From the NCBI GenBank assembly GCA_029204225.1, contig CM055096.1, positions 45,849,346 through 45,913,345 of the forward strand: 64,000 nt of DNA. Reading direction: 5' to 3'. How positions within the stretch are numbered: the stretch's first letter is position 1; every line of letters starts with the position of its first letter. Shown piece after piece: positions 1-10,792 of the stretch. The stretch comes from Diphasiastrum complanatum. Its lineage: Eukaryota; Streptophyta; Lycopodiopsida; Lycopodiales; Lycopodiaceae. Below the pieces are notes generated by a model. It saw nothing but the letters and a program-made list of their open reading frames with translations. It was not told the DNA's origin and did not search any database. The position numbers and the translations under genes were made by a program.

Positions 1-265
1 GTTGTTGATAGGATCGTAAATTACTTAGAGAACGGAGATAACGAGTTGTTCTGTTATGTTGAATAAGATTATCAATGTAGGAGTCTTAAACTGCCATGAA
101 AGAGAGATTGCAGAAACGATTAGGTGTCTGAGACAACCATGCAATCCTCTAATACTAATAACCTGATATGAAGAGAATGTAGGAATAACTTAGGCATCAA
201 AGACAGCCATACATTTCTCTGATGCTAATGTTTGTGTAAGAGGAGTGAGAGAAGAGTGGATTTTT
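1..265 (+). repeat. Retroelement-type repeat, inverted homologue of 38690-38940
   Basis: This stretch holds repeated units of about 60-70 bases built on a motif like TTAGGTGTCTGAGACA followed by a short pyrimidine/purine block; copies are visible near 85-115, 118-165 and 190-235. Reading the minus strand of 38690-38940 gives the same order of units. In both places the neighbouring sequence is degenerate Ty3/gypsy coding sequence, so I infer an LTR or untranslated leader of one gypsy family. The left boundary lies outside the window and no PBS was recognised. Confidence 0.45.
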
Positions 266-299
266 CTTAGCTAACTGATTCCAACTATCTCTAGATCCA

Positions 300-1890
300 G
301 TTCGTGCCAATTCAATAATGACAGATGAAGGATTTCCTTTGATAACGACTTTGCCGAGAGGTCTTGAATTAGAGCTAAGTCCCTCCTTGTTACTTTTTCC
401 ATTTCTAGTCTTAGAAGTTTTATTTTTCGTTTCTAGTCTTCAAACTCATTTCCTCAATAAGAGGCATAGACGAGCTTGAAAAGGAAGCTATGCATTTCCA
501 AAAGGCAAAAAACAAAATGGATGTAGATGAGGAGTATTAAATGTTTAATACTGATGAATTCATTTCTAGAGAACAGTATGAACAATAACAATCAAAAGTA
601 AATAGTTTAAAACAAACTCTAGCAAATATGCAGTCCAAACAAGATAAGTTTTTTGATGGCATTGAAAGCTTGATTTCTAATGACTAGCTAAGGGCATCCC
701 AGTTGCATCCACCACTACTCCTCATGTTTCAATACCTAGTTCCTCCCAACTACCTATATTTTTCATAATTTCTCTCAGTTTTGGAGATACATGTACTAGA
801 CCTAGTCCCAATATTTTTTAAGATCTAAAACCACCAACATTTAATTGAGAGGAAAAAGATAGAAACACATATATTCTATAAATTTTCTTAAGCAAGTTAA
901 AGAATATACATATCTTAAAGCAAACCCCCCAAACCACTTGCAAGCCCTAGAAGCTAGCTTATCCTTGGTTTCCTTGGCCTACAAGTGGTGGCTAAACCTT
1001 CAGAAGACTAGGCAGACACTCCTGCCATTCATGGAAAGCTTTTGAGGAAGCTGTCATACGAGAGCTCTTGTGAGCCAATGGACTTGATAAAGCCTAGAAA
1101 GCCTAGGAAAAGTTGTTTATGGACAAATTCCTAACCTAGTACGTTTCACAATATAGGAAGTCAATTTTGAAACTTTAAAATATAAACAACTATCAAAGAG
1201 TCAATTTCACCCTAGTCAAGAAGCTAAAATTGCTAGAAACACATAGTCCACATACGTATGTGGTTTCTTTGTCTAAGGGACAAGATAAAAAATTGTGGAA
1301 AATGATGGTTAGCAGTTTAGGTATGGGTTTCAAGATACCGTTAATTTTCAAATCATGCACTTAGATCATATTGACCTATGGCTTTACAGTTTGGGCCCCA
1401 ATCTCCAACTTGGAATTACTAGGAAAATACCCTCAATGTTCAGAAGAACGATCAGGAGGTTCAGTTGCATGGAGAACACAGGGTTCCAAATAGCCCTATG
1501 GTGTGCAGTTCAAAGCTTCTTCGTCTTATGGGAGATGACTAGTACGAGATACTTTTTTGTGACTTATAGTTTGTTTTAAATAATTTTGTTTTCAGTAATG
1601 TGCATCATAAAGTTAAGGATTTAGATGGTTTGCTAATTGAATTTAATGATACTTTTCTTGATGAGCTGCCTAATGGTATGCCACCATAGCCAGGCCACCT
1701 TATTGGGTTAGCCGACTGATCAGAAGATGACTATACAGTTAGCTAAATATCTAAATAAGGGCCAAATTCAACCAAGTAGTTCACCTTGGACAATACCCAT
1801 CCTATTAATCAAAAAGAAAGAAGGGTCTATGCGATTATGTATAGACTTTAGAGCTTTAGACAAAACAATTCAAAAAAAAAAGGTTTAAAG
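300..1890 (+). pseudogene. Degenerate Ty3/gypsy gag and start of reverse transcriptase
   Basis: Conceptual translation gives gypsy fragments in several frames with many stops. Around 480-670 a coiled-coil-like stretch resembles the N-terminal part of gag. Around 940-1020 the peptide AYKWWLNLQK is typical of the gag core. At about 1735-1885 the peptide ILLIKKKEGSMRLCIDF is the start of the reverse transcriptase finger domain. Nothing downstream continues the polymerase, so the copy is truncated as well as mutated. It follows the repeat at 1-265 in an order that fits LTR/leader, gag, pol. No function is expected. Confidence 0.6.
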
Positions 1891-2575
1891 TGATTATGAG
1901 GTGAAATTGCTTATATGTGTCAGTCTACCAACACGGATGACCAAGCTATAGCAAACACAGATAAGAGATACTCACCCCCCACACAAACAAGCAAATTTTT
2001 GAGTATATAATTAGGGTTGGCTAGTAAAATGGTATAGTTGCTTAGTTAGGGATGAACTCAATACCTCACTTGCATGGATATTGACTAGAACAAGTGCACA
2101 TTATCATTTCACAATGGGATATTCCTAGCCCAATTTGCAATTGAAATCATTAACGAGATGCTCAACATCCATAGCTTCTAAGTTATCAAAAGAAGGGTGA
2201 CCATAATTCTAAATGCATGTCACACAATCCACTTTTGGAGGATTGTTACACTACGTTGACCTTCACCATGAACTACAACAAAAAGGAGATGATTTGTCAC
2301 CATCGATAACGTAAATTCTTCTTATATTGATTCATTGCAATGCTAAAAACACTCTTTTGTTTTTTTCAATTCTTACAAAAAAGAAAATGGCATAGTCAAG
2401 CTAGTGCATCTTGGGCTGTCAACGGTTAGCCAAGCATGAAGATGCCGATGCCGATGTTATGTTCAATAAACCATTAGAGATGCTTAGATCAACTTGTTAT
2501 CCACTTTACCTCATCTAATGGGGCCATGCATTTCCCATATACCTTGCTTGATGTAACAGAGACAATATTTCAAGT
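1891..2575. other. Spacer without recognised gene
   Basis: AT-rich sequence following the truncated gypsy copy. I see no conserved coding segment, tRNA or clear repeat. Confidence 0.4.
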
Positions 2576-3027
2576 ATGATTGAGGGTTATTTATGTGATG
2601 GGGCTCACACATTGATTGGTCAAATAAACATTCATAATATCGCTCTTTTGTTGAAGATGGCATTGGAACTTAGATGGGGACATGTAAACCATGAAAACCT
2701 ATCAAATCAAGATGTGCATGGTCATCCAAAGTTTCTTATAGGAGACCACATGCTTGAGCACTTTCTAAGATTCTCAAGGATGAAAATGATTTCTGATGGA
2801 GGAAAATCATACGATAAGTTTAAGAAAAGTGGAATGGAGAACAAAACATCAGTTTATCATTCGAAAGATTTAAGGCCTTCCTACTTATTGTGAGAACTTT
2901 CTTAAGATACTCAAAGATGGAAGAATAGAAAGTGACTTACATGTATTGTTTCTCACCAATATAAGAGGGATGGATGTTGTGGCCCATTCAAATGATGTGA
3001 TAGCAAAAGGAGGAGAACGTAATTGAA
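2576..3027 (+). pseudogene. Coding-like relic of unknown family
   Basis: An open frame of 105 codons starts at 2576. After one apparent frameshift near 2890 it continues as a second coding-looking peptide (CENFLKILKDGRIESDLH and onward) to about 3027. The two parts read smoothly across the shift, which suggests one former exon, but I do not recognise the family. A further coding-looking piece without an ATG lies at about 3060-3200. It could be an old transposon gene. The function is unknown. Confidence 0.25.
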
Positions 3028-4123
3028 GAACACTATTGTCGTCTGCTTCAACCCATATATAATGCGCATAACAGCAACTTTATGTTGGCGATTTTAGTGA
3101 TAAGGTGAATCTTCTTTGGCTAGATGTCGCACATACATGTGCACATAAAGACAATATCAGCAAAGTTAATGAAGATGTTGATTCGCTATTTGCAGCTTGC
3201 CTATAAAAGAGTGTGATGTTTCTAAAAAGAAAATGCTTGTGAATTAAGCAATGCAGATGCAATCTTTGTTATCCAGTACCTTGGAAATCAGTCCCTGTTG
3301 TGACTTAAGTTGTAAAGTGAGACAGACATCTGAAACAGTTGAGCATCTTAAAATTTCCTACCAAAAGGCATTCGGAAATCAGTCATAAAACTTGCTGCCA
3401 AGTTTCAAGCTTGTCAGAAGAATAACCGTTTCTTAACTTTTCGGAATTTTTAGGTCTACTGAACTGTACTGTAGCAATAATATGAGATTTTTTTAGCAGT
3501 AAGCATTGACCTCTAGATTCTACAAAAAATGAAGGGGATCTACCCCTGTGTGGTTGGTGATAGAGGATGGCTCTTGATGTGGGATTGACCACCCAAGGTC
3601 AACAAACTCCGGCCAACGTGGGTGGTGTTCACAAAAAAAATGAATGGAGAATATGACAGGTCAGGTTGACCTGACATTCCAATTCAGTAGCATGGTGGTA
3701 TAATGCTTGACACTATGAACTTCATATCTCAGGTGAACTAAAATGTAAAAACTTGAATCTGATCTAACACACTTATGGCCAGGCAGCTCAAGAACCTACA
3801 TCTTTTCTTCAAGGCTTAGTGACGCTGGATTTTTATTTTCTGAGATTGAATGAAATAAACTTTGACCTTGACGTCAAAGGATTCCAGCTTTCCATTTGGA
3901 ATCATGTCTTCTACCCTTACTGAACATTCGAGGCTGTTAACCCTAAATCTCCATTTTGAGCTACAGATGTCAAAAATCTCTTGATCCATTCATGAAAGCC
4001 AAAATATTCAAAGTTCGTTCAATTCTAGAAAAAAACTTTTTGGCTTAGAGATGTTAAGAGCATTTTTGGAAGAGTTGTGGTCAGACTTTTTCTTACAATA
4101 TTGCTTATAGACATCACAGATGT
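3028..4123. other. Spacer; one short hairpin
   Basis: No supportable gene. A small perfect hairpin lies at 3660-3675: 7-base arms GTCAGGT and ACCTGAC around a TG loop. Short ORFs on the minus strand look fortuitous. Confidence 0.35.
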
Positions 4124-4269
4124 AACTTGAGCACAAATAAGTGCCTTGCTTATTGCATGTAGTTACTTTTATGGCCAAAAGCAGACATAACAGTACAACT
4201 TGAGCACAAATAAGTGCCTTGCTTATTGCATGTAGTTACTTTTATGGCCAAAAGCAGACATAACAGTAC
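4124..4269. repeat. Exact 73-bp tandem duplication
   Basis: Positions 4124-4196 and 4197-4269 are identical by eye, each starting AACTTGAGCACAAATAAG and ending GACATAACAGTAC. With no differences between the copies, the duplication must be very recent. It lies downstream of the NDUFA6 stop codon. Confidence 0.9.
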
Positions 4270-4870
4270 AAATATGACAATCAAAACCTATCTGCTCTCT
4301 ACTGCTGATAAACAACTGTTAACTGATTATGTCAAAATTTTCTACCGTCAAGATATCAACTATCAACATCAAGATAAGATGTACTGACTATTACATAGAT
4401 GCATGGAGACAACTAGAATATCAGATAATCTGTACTTTACATGAAGCACACTAAATCAACAAAAAATGGGTATCTCATGAACAGTCCACAGACACATTGT
4501 CAGCTTGTTTCAAATACTGAATAATAATACTTCCTTGACCCCTGATGCACAGAACAACTCTGAGATGTAAATTTTGTAGTAAGGTCTCTTCTGAGACAAA
4601 TTGAAGGAGAGAGCAGAAGAGAAGGTGAAGGAATTAACATATACAACCCCAATGAACAAATCAACAGTTACAAACAGATTTTTGAATGTTGTGCTGCCAC
4701 TGGATATTACCAAGTCAATATTGATCTTGATTTGTAGAGTGATTTGACTGTTCTTTATGAAATCAAAACACATGCCAACTAATAACCTAAACATGTACCC
4801 AAATTCAACGGATGTACTGGATCCCATGCCTCCATATACCAAAATAACTCCACAATCAAGTACTGTAGGC
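4270..4870 (-). other. 3' flank of the NDUFA6 gene
   Basis: This is the stretch immediately downstream of the NDUFA6 stop codon on the minus strand and probably contains its 3' UTR. An open frame at 4510-4842 has no recognisable domain and is likely a chance ORF. No polyadenylation signal was assigned. Confidence 0.35.
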
Positions 4871-5062
4871 TTACAAACTATTGCTCTGGTAAAAGTTCTT
4901 CAAAAACTCTGATTCTCCATGATCAAGAACACCCAATTTGTTGTGCTGAACCATTCCTTCTCTACCAACAACATATGTGGAAAGTAAGTGATGGCGCTGC
5001 TTTGCATGATCCAAACAATATTGGAGCTCTTCTTGGCCCTTAAAGACCAACAAATCTATAAC
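4871..5062 (-). CDS. NDUFA6: NDUFA6 (complex I B14 subunit), exon 2
   Basis: This exon encodes the C-terminal 63 residues of the B14 subunit of mitochondrial complex I, beginning VIDLLVFKGQEEL and containing DHAKQRHH and the terminal SEFLKNFYQ. These match the plant B14 family in order and spacing. The acceptor is a canonical TTGCAG at 5068-5063 on the minus strand, and the stop TAA is at 4873-4871. Joined in phase 0 to exon 1 (10757-10545), it gives a 134-residue protein, the normal length for the plant family. An in-frame extension upstream of the acceptor (to 5206) is gypsy RNase H sequence and is not part of the gene. The product sits in the peripheral arm of complex I and belongs to the LYR-motif proteins that bind acyl carrier protein. 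Confidence 0.9.
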   Translation of the reverse strand, partial: VIDLLVFKGQEELQYCLDHAKQRHHLLSTYVVGREGMVQHNKLGVLDHGESEFLKNFYQSNSL

Positions 5063-5069
5063 CTGCAAC

Positions 5070-7335
5070 AGATCCTCACAAAACAAGACATAAGCATCAG
5101 TCTCAACAATGAACTTCTGATCAAACTGAGGTAAACACATGACAGAAGCAGAAAAAACAATGTAACGAAGAGTATCAAAGGCTATCTGACAATCATAAGT
5201 CCACAAGACAATGGGATTTCTTCAAAAGCGCATGAAGAGGTGTGGCCACAGTGGCAAAATGTGGAACAAGACGACGAAGGTGAGTAGCTAACCCAAAAAC
5301 ATATGGACATGATAAACACAATAGGCACAGGCCAATCCTGAATACCCTGGACCATACGAGGAATCAAGACAAATACGACCATCACAAATAAAAAAACCTA
5401 GAAACTCTATCTCTGGAACAGCAAAAGAGCACTTAGACATTTTAGGCATCAGTTGATGAGTAACGAGTAACTGAAAAACAGGAGGGTGGGAAACATGCTC
5501 GGAAAGAGAAGAACTAAAAGTGAGAATGTCATTAAAACTAAAACACAACGACCAAGAAGCGGACTCATAACAATATTCATGACATTCTAAAATGTAGGTG
5601 GACCATTTGTAACACCAAAAGGAAGCACACGAAACTCATAAAGACCAAGGTGAGTACGAATAGCAGTCTTATACTCATCAGAAGGATCCATCTTGATTTG
5701 GTGGCATTCGGAATGGAGGTCAACTTTGGAAAATATCTTGAAGGTACCAAGCTGATCAAAAAGGTCATCCATACGAGGAATGGAATATTGGTTCCAGATA
5801 GTCAACTTATTCAAGGCTTTCTAGTCAATGCAAAGGCGTTTGGTCCCATCTTTTTTAACAAGGAGTACATAAAGCTCCATAGGTATAATGTAGAAGTCCG
5901 CTTGTCCAATAAAATCCCCAATACGATACTCCAACCCCTGAAACATTTGAGAGCTGGTATATGAATGAGAAATCGGTACCTCAACATTGAGAGTTTGTGG
6001 AGCAGGAATAGCTAAGCACGAATCCAGCTGGAAATGTAATTGCTAAGAAAAGAACGAGCATTGCCAGTGTCAACAAATGCAATATACTCATGCCCAATAA
6101 TGCACACACGTAACCGAATAAAGCGAGGACCAAGATGCCCAACTCAAGTAGCATAAGCAAGCTTAGCATCACATGTAGCAAGCAGGATATCAACAGTAGG
6201 TAAAGGGATCTCAGATACAAAGTCAGGCTCATCAAGGATCTACATATAAACATCAAACTCATCTGTATCAATGCCCTCACGATAGAAAACAGCAGTGGTA
6301 GTGGCAGGGGTCTCATGTGCAAGGTGGTATGAGCTCTTACAACAAAAACAAAGACGCTTTTGCTAAATCTCAGCACAGTATAATGACAAACAAAAGTAGG
6401 TCGAAGTACAAAAGGTCGAAACGAAGGATAAGGTAAACAGAAGTTGAGGTAGTAGGAGAAGCAGGGGCTGAGAGAACAGAAGTGGGTATGTCACTAGGGC
6501 GGGAATAGGAAAAGCGAGATGAAGCAAAGGTCTCAGAATACTTATGCTATAGTGTAGTAGCAAGTGATATAGCATCATTAAGCGTCATAGGGTGAAAAGA
6601 TGTGGCATCATGGTGTAAGGGACCTCAAAGGCCAGCTATATAATGGGACATGAGCTCAGTAGGTTGTAAATCAATAAAGAGATAGGATAGCTCCATAAAA
6701 TTGTCTAAATATAAAGAGCTAAATCACCCATATTAGAAAGGCTGCAAAAAATATCTCGTAAAATCGTAACCGAATCACTGATCCCCATCATGAGATGATG
6801 TTTTTTGCGTTGGATCAGCCAAGAGATGGTATTATAGTCTGCCTAGAGGGCTACTAAGACCACTGAGGAATTTCTTAGACTATTCCTAATTGAGTTTGCT
6901 CCACATCGCACACTCGACAGTCTGTTATTCACATTAAGCTTGCTTCAACAGGGTGAAAGCAAAATTGTTTGTGAATATCAGCATAGATTGACTGAGTTGA
7001 TGTGACAACTAGAAGCCACATGCAGTTACCTCTCCATCTATTACTCATTTTCTTTCTGAGAGGCCGAAGAGATGACATACAGCTTGTGGTGCGTTAGAGT
7101 AGCCCTCAAACTTGATCAATCATAGCAAGGGGGAGGTCACGGCGAAAAGTAGTCCACACATGCATCTCCTCTCAATCAGGCTCAGTACGGTAAACACACC
7201 ACCAAGTAGCAGCTCGTCCATCCAAATGTAGGGCAACTAACTGAATCTTCTGGACGTCAGTCTTGGGGTACATCAGGTAATAAGTCTCCAACTTAGAAAA
7301 CCATAGAAGACCTTATGCAACATGAGGGTTAGGAA
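5070..7335 (-). pseudogene. Degenerate Ty3/gypsy gag-pol relic inside the NDUFA6 intron
   Basis: Read from high to low coordinates, the order is gag, protease, RT, RNase H. Gag includes the peptide ALHLDGRAATWW near 7200 and, further on, a gag tail and a degenerate Cys-rich knuckle near 6360. The protease active site is FVDTGNARSF near 6070. RT appears at 5587-5814 (MDDLFDQLG, RTHLGLYEFRVLPFG) and continues at 5288-5548 (KCSFAVPEIEFLGF). The start of RNase H lies at 5070-5206 (CLPQFDQKFIVETDAY). There are frameshifts and stops throughout, and no integrase or LTR was found. The peptides closely match the pol of the element at 43153-47851, so both belong to one family. This older copy keeps the RT-RNase H connection that the 45 kb copy lacks. 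Confidence 0.75.
6850..7060 (+). pseudogene. Retrotransposon gag-like fragment on the plus strand
   Basis: The plus strand reads HRTLDSLLFTLSLLQQGESK followed by a YQHRLTEL-type segment, a pattern typical of the helical core of gypsy gag. It lies in the opposite direction within the minus-strand gypsy relic, so it is either a nested fragment or a local inversion. It is short, carries at least one stop and has no other supporting domain. Confidence 0.35.
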
Positions 7336-7336
7336 A

Positions 7337-7580
7337 CAAATTTGCAGTTATGACTCACACGAGCCACATGCATTCCTTTAGGCCGCAAAGGAGAAGGTAT
7401 GGCATCAAGCCATGCAAAAAGAATATGACTCTACTCTCAAGAATAACACATGGGATCTTGTGGAATTGCCAAAAGTTAAGGGTCTCATTAGGTGCAAATG
7501 GGTCTATAGGACCAAATAACAAGTGAATGGGTGGGAGCATCGACAAGCATAAGGCAAGGCTGGGTTGCAAAGGGTTATGC
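7337..7580 (+). pseudogene. Ty1/copia reverse-transcriptase N-terminal fragment
   Basis: The translation contains AMQKEYDSTLKNNTWDLVEL then IRCKWVYRTK, the classic start of copia RT, followed by a decayed form of the KARLVAKGY block near 7550. The match stops abruptly near 7580, where GC-rich unrelated sequence begins. There are stops within the segment. It is a small fragment embedded in the NDUFA6 intron. Confidence 0.65.
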
Positions 7581-7789
7581 CATTAGTGGGAATCATGGCC
7601 AGAAATAGGAAGGGAGGTGCTTCTCTTGACACCATCCCCTCTCCTTCTACACCTTCTATAGCTCCATCCATGCTTCAGCCACGGATCTGCCTACCCCCCT
7701 CGCTGATCATGATCTGCCTACCACGCTGCTGCCTACCCACGCTGCTACCCCCTCTTTGCCTACCCACGCTGCTGATGTGGCAGCGCTGC

Positions 7790-7824
7790 CTGCCACGCAG
7801 GCAGGCAGTCTGCCTGCGTGGCAG
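7790..7824. repeat. Perfect 15-bp inverted repeat, 5-nt loop
   Basis: CTGCCACGCAGGCAG at 7790-7804 is the exact reverse complement of CTGCCTGCGTGGCAG at 7810-7824. It sits in a GC-rich block (about 7680-7830) that also repeats CTGCCTACC-CACGCTGCT several times. No role is assigned. Confidence 0.85.
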
Positions 7825-8139
7825 CAGAGTGACGAGTGCGCTTTCTTGATAGCCCTCCTAGAAGCTCCCAGTGCTAGGGATTTGGGGTGCCCGGCGTTGG
7901 GAGCACCCCGGGGCCCCATCCACACCACCTTCGGATTGGAGTGTGGAATTGTGCAAGTATACACTCATTTTCTACGGCAGGGGACCCTGTTGATTTTATT
8001 ACAGGCAGAGATATATTATTCTTCATGGAGACACACAAGAGCCCGGGGTGAGGACTTCCTTCTTTTCCTGGATATAGATGGGACTCAGTACTCCGACGAG
8101 AGACTAGATTTGCCAGCGGCCGAGGTTCAGGTGGGGTCG

Positions 8140-8820
8140 CCTGCTTGTATAGAGAGACTCTCCATTCCAGTATTGACTTCATCCGACATGACGAGCATGC
8201 CCGCTACATATGGACTCGCATCGTGGGCCAAGATATTGGTTTAATATTGCAACATGTTACTTTCCGCCGGAGTCCTCGGCTTTTGCTGAGGATATTGGAT
8301 CTCCATATCAGGACCTCTCACCATATATTATCAGATTCTGAGAGCGGGGGCATATTCTCCTCACAGGGGATGTTAATGCCCGGACATCTTCGAGACAGAC
8401 AGAGTTCTTCGACACCACTGATCAGCTGCGTGTTCGTGCCCTTGACAATGATATGCTTGGGGTTACCAGGACCTCCGCGGACAGTTTGGGACCTACTACT
8501 TCATATGGTGAGCATTTACTACAGTTTGGAGAGGCACATAATGGCTTACCCTGCTGGCCACACTCAGACATTTATACATGCCACCCTCACAGTGGAGGAC
8601 ATAGTGTCGTTGACTATCTCATGGGGTCACCATCCTTTGTACCCATAGTCTCTGACTTCCGCGTTTCCCCCACCACCTTTGATCACTCATTTCTCTCCTT
8701 CAATATCGGCTACCTCCCACCCACTCATTCATCTACACTACCCATGCTTACCCGAGCACCCACGTACACATTAAATCCCATTTACATGCCACTGTACCGA
8801 CAGTCTCCAGCTTCACTTTA
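8140..8820 (+). pseudogene. LINE endonuclease-domain relic
   Basis: After allowing frameshifts the segment reads as an APE-type endonuclease of a non-LTR retrotransposon. ILLTGDVNART near 8355-8390 corresponds to the GDFN block, and SVVDYLMGS followed about 30 residues later by FDHSFLSF (8600-8710) corresponds to the SxIDY...SDH catalytic end. The reading frame changes at least once (8145-8450 versus 8453-8821). The reverse-transcriptase relic follows in the same direction. Confidence 0.6.
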
Positions 8821-8899
8821 ACACTCCTCTCCCCATGACAGTCCAGTCGACACCCAGGCTGCTTTTCTCACAACCTCTCCACAGGCTGCATCACTAACC

Positions 8900-10060
8900 C
8901 TCCCCAAAAACCCCATCCCAAAAAGACTCGACGCACATCTCGACCATTGCACCCTCCATGGTACGATACCGAGTGTCGCTCTCTTCATCAGTCAGTACGT
9001 ATCCATGCTCCACATCTACTTCGATCTTCCCGACGCTCCTACCATCATGTTCTCCGTCGTAAGAAGCGTTCCTATGATGATTCTAAAGGGAAAAGTCTTA
9101 TTGACCTTCTTTTCAATTATTCTTCGAGCGCTTTTTGGCGTGAGTTCATTCCTCGCTCTCCACCACCTCTCCAGGAGGACCTCTGCATTTGGACTGATTA
9201 TGCTGCTAGTTTGTATACCGTCCCTACCGACTCACCTATCTCTATATCTCCACGACCATTTGAGTTCTCCTTCTTCACATTTGACATGGCACTTGCAGCC
9301 ATTAAGAAAAAGTCTCACAAGGCCAAAGATACGAAAGACCTTGAGTCTGAACTCCTTTCCCATGCCTCTAACTTACTCATTCCCACCATAGCCACCCTTC
9401 TTAATTCCGCAGTTGTTTCTAGTTTCCCATCATCCTGGTGCACTAACATCATCCACGCAATCCATAAGAATGGTGACCCCATGATTCCGAGTAACTACCG
9501 CACCATCATGATTGGGCATGTCCTGGCAAAACTATATGGTACTATACTTTAGTCTGTTGTAAGCTTAGAGGCGAAGACTAGAAGACTACATGCTATGGGT
9601 CAGGCAGGTTTTCGAGCCCATTATTCTCCTGCTCGAGCATTCATGCAGCGACAGGAGCTTACTTTGGGTGGACAGGTCCTAGAGGTGGGCCCTTCCTACA
9701 CATACCTGGGGATCCTTTTCTCAAGTCCTACTTTTAGCATGAGATAGCACGCTGCCACTCGACTGGGGAAGGGACATGCCTCCCTTGTTCAGCTAGAGCG
9801 ATTTTGTTTCCAGAAGTCCATCGAAGATGCTCGCAGTAAGTGTCACCTCTTTGATACCATTGTCACCCCCACGGCTCTATATGCGGCAGAGGCATGGTGT
9901 ACAGGTCTCCCCTCTTCACACTGGGCCAGTCTTTCAGGACTACAGACCACCATGCTACTTGAGTCAATTGGTATCTCCATTACTTTTCCACGCAATGGCC
10001 CATTGGAATAACATGCCACTTTCCTCACCACATCACTCCACATTGCTGCCTATTTAGCCT
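8900..10060 (+). pseudogene. LINE reverse-transcriptase relic with deleted catalytic core
   Basis: The open segment 8947-9552 has the N-terminal RT signature of non-LTR elements: a linker rich in Arg/Ser, FDMALAAIKKKSHKAKD, PSSWCTNIIHAIHKNGD and SNYRTIMIGHVLAKLYG. The next piece reads QAGFRAHYSP and then jumps directly to YTYLGILFSS...AATRLGKGHASL...TALYAAEAW, the post-palm region. The palm with the YxDD catalytic residues is missing, so this copy could not encode an active enzyme. It lies in sense opposite to the host gene NDUFA6. Confidence 0.65.
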
Positions 10061-10139
10061 TTCCTTCTAAGCCCCACAAAGGCAAGTCCACTCATCCCAC
10101 CCCATCTCATTCTCGACACCCCAACCCGGGCATCTTCTC

Positions 10140-10260
10140 ACTCGTGCACATACACGTCCAGTCATCGTTCTTATCATCGTATACTCCATCGTAGAAAGTG
10201 TGCCTACAATCTGTCTAAAGGGAAGCGTCTCGTTGACATTATTTACAATTTCTACATTCC
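10140..10260 (+). pseudogene. Second copy of the LINE EN-RT linker
   Basis: The peptide SSHRSYHRILHRRKCAYNLS with the following GKRLVDIIYNF repeats, with changes, the linker SSRRSYHHVLRRKKRSYDDS-GKSLIDLLFNY found at about 9020-9125. It shows a second truncated copy of the same LINE family, placed head-to-tail just after the first, about 280 bases from NDUFA6 exon 1. Confidence 0.55.
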
Positions 10261-10544
10261 TATCCTAGATCTATGCCGACCAGGTTTTTTGTCTATTAAA
10301 TGAATTTAAAACTATAAAAATCGCCTCTACTTTGAAACGGATATTTATACCTTATGCGTATTATACGAAGGCATACTCACATACACATCCTTTGCATTTG
10401 CTCTAAGCATAAACCTCAACCCTAGAATAATTGCCAACTGCATTGACAAATCTTGATTTACCCAAAATTTTGACCAGAAAACTGCAGCAACGTAATCTGA
10501 AGTCTGCAGATAAACATCATAATGCAGACAAATACAAGACATAC

Positions 10545-10752
10545 TTTGCGATTAGTGACATCCGAATGCTTGCGGAATTGCGCCGAGATCTGGGAGCGGA
10601 GCTGAGCGGGAGTGATGACCTCGTACAAGTTGTAGCGATCCATGATGCTGGGCAAATAGCGGCAAACCTCTCTGAAAAAATCCACCACGCGATGCTTCGC
10701 CTCCTCCAAGGAAGCGGAGCTCCCCCGAGTCATTGTTGCTCGGACCGCCGTC

Positions 10753-10757
<5 letters not shown>
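10545..10757 (-). CDS. NDUFA6: NDUFA6 (complex I B14 subunit), exon 1
   Basis: This exon encodes residues 1-71 of the B14 subunit, with ATG at 10757-10755. Residues 17-47 (LEEAKHRVVDFFREVCRYLP and onward) form the first helix with the LYR-type motif, which in plants reads FFR. ITPAQLRSQISAQFRKHSDV leads to the exon end at codon AAA (10545). The donor GTATGT follows directly. It is joined in phase 0 to exon 2 at 5062. There is no obvious cleavable presequence, as usual for this subunit. A (GA) tract lies immediately before the ATG in the 5' UTR. The downstream in-frame extension to 10458 is intron read-through. Confidence 0.9.

Positions 10758-10791
<34 letters not shown>
10758..10791 (-). repeat. 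(GA)n tract in the NDUFA6 5' UTR
   Basis: On the plus strand this is an uninterrupted CT run that touches the complement of the start codon, so the mRNA would have (GA)n directly before ATG. GA-rich 5' leaders are common in plant genes; the cytochrome c1 gene in this window has one too. Confidence 0.8.

Positions 10792-10792
<1 letters not shown>

Larger units (their letters stand above)
5063..10544 (-). other. NDUFA6 intron 1, 5482 bp, filled with transposon relics
   Basis: The donor is GTATGT at 10544-10539 and the acceptor TTGCAG at 5068-5063, both on the minus strand, and the phase is 0. Inside are a minus-strand Ty3/gypsy relic (about 5070-7335), a plus-strand gag fragment, a plus-strand copia RT fragment (7337-7580), a GC-rich hairpin and a plus-strand LINE relic (about 8140-10260). 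Almost the whole intron is derived from mobile elements. Confidence 0.85.

Noticed and set aside
4871-5206. 111-codon ORF taken as one protein
   Set aside because: It is a chimera of NDUFA6 exon 2 (4871-5062) and intronic gypsy RNase H sequence; the acceptor at 5063-5068 separates them.
7565-8244. ORFs over the GC-rich block before the LINE
   Set aside because: Open frames come from GC-rich repeats; only the parts from about 8140 show endonuclease motifs.
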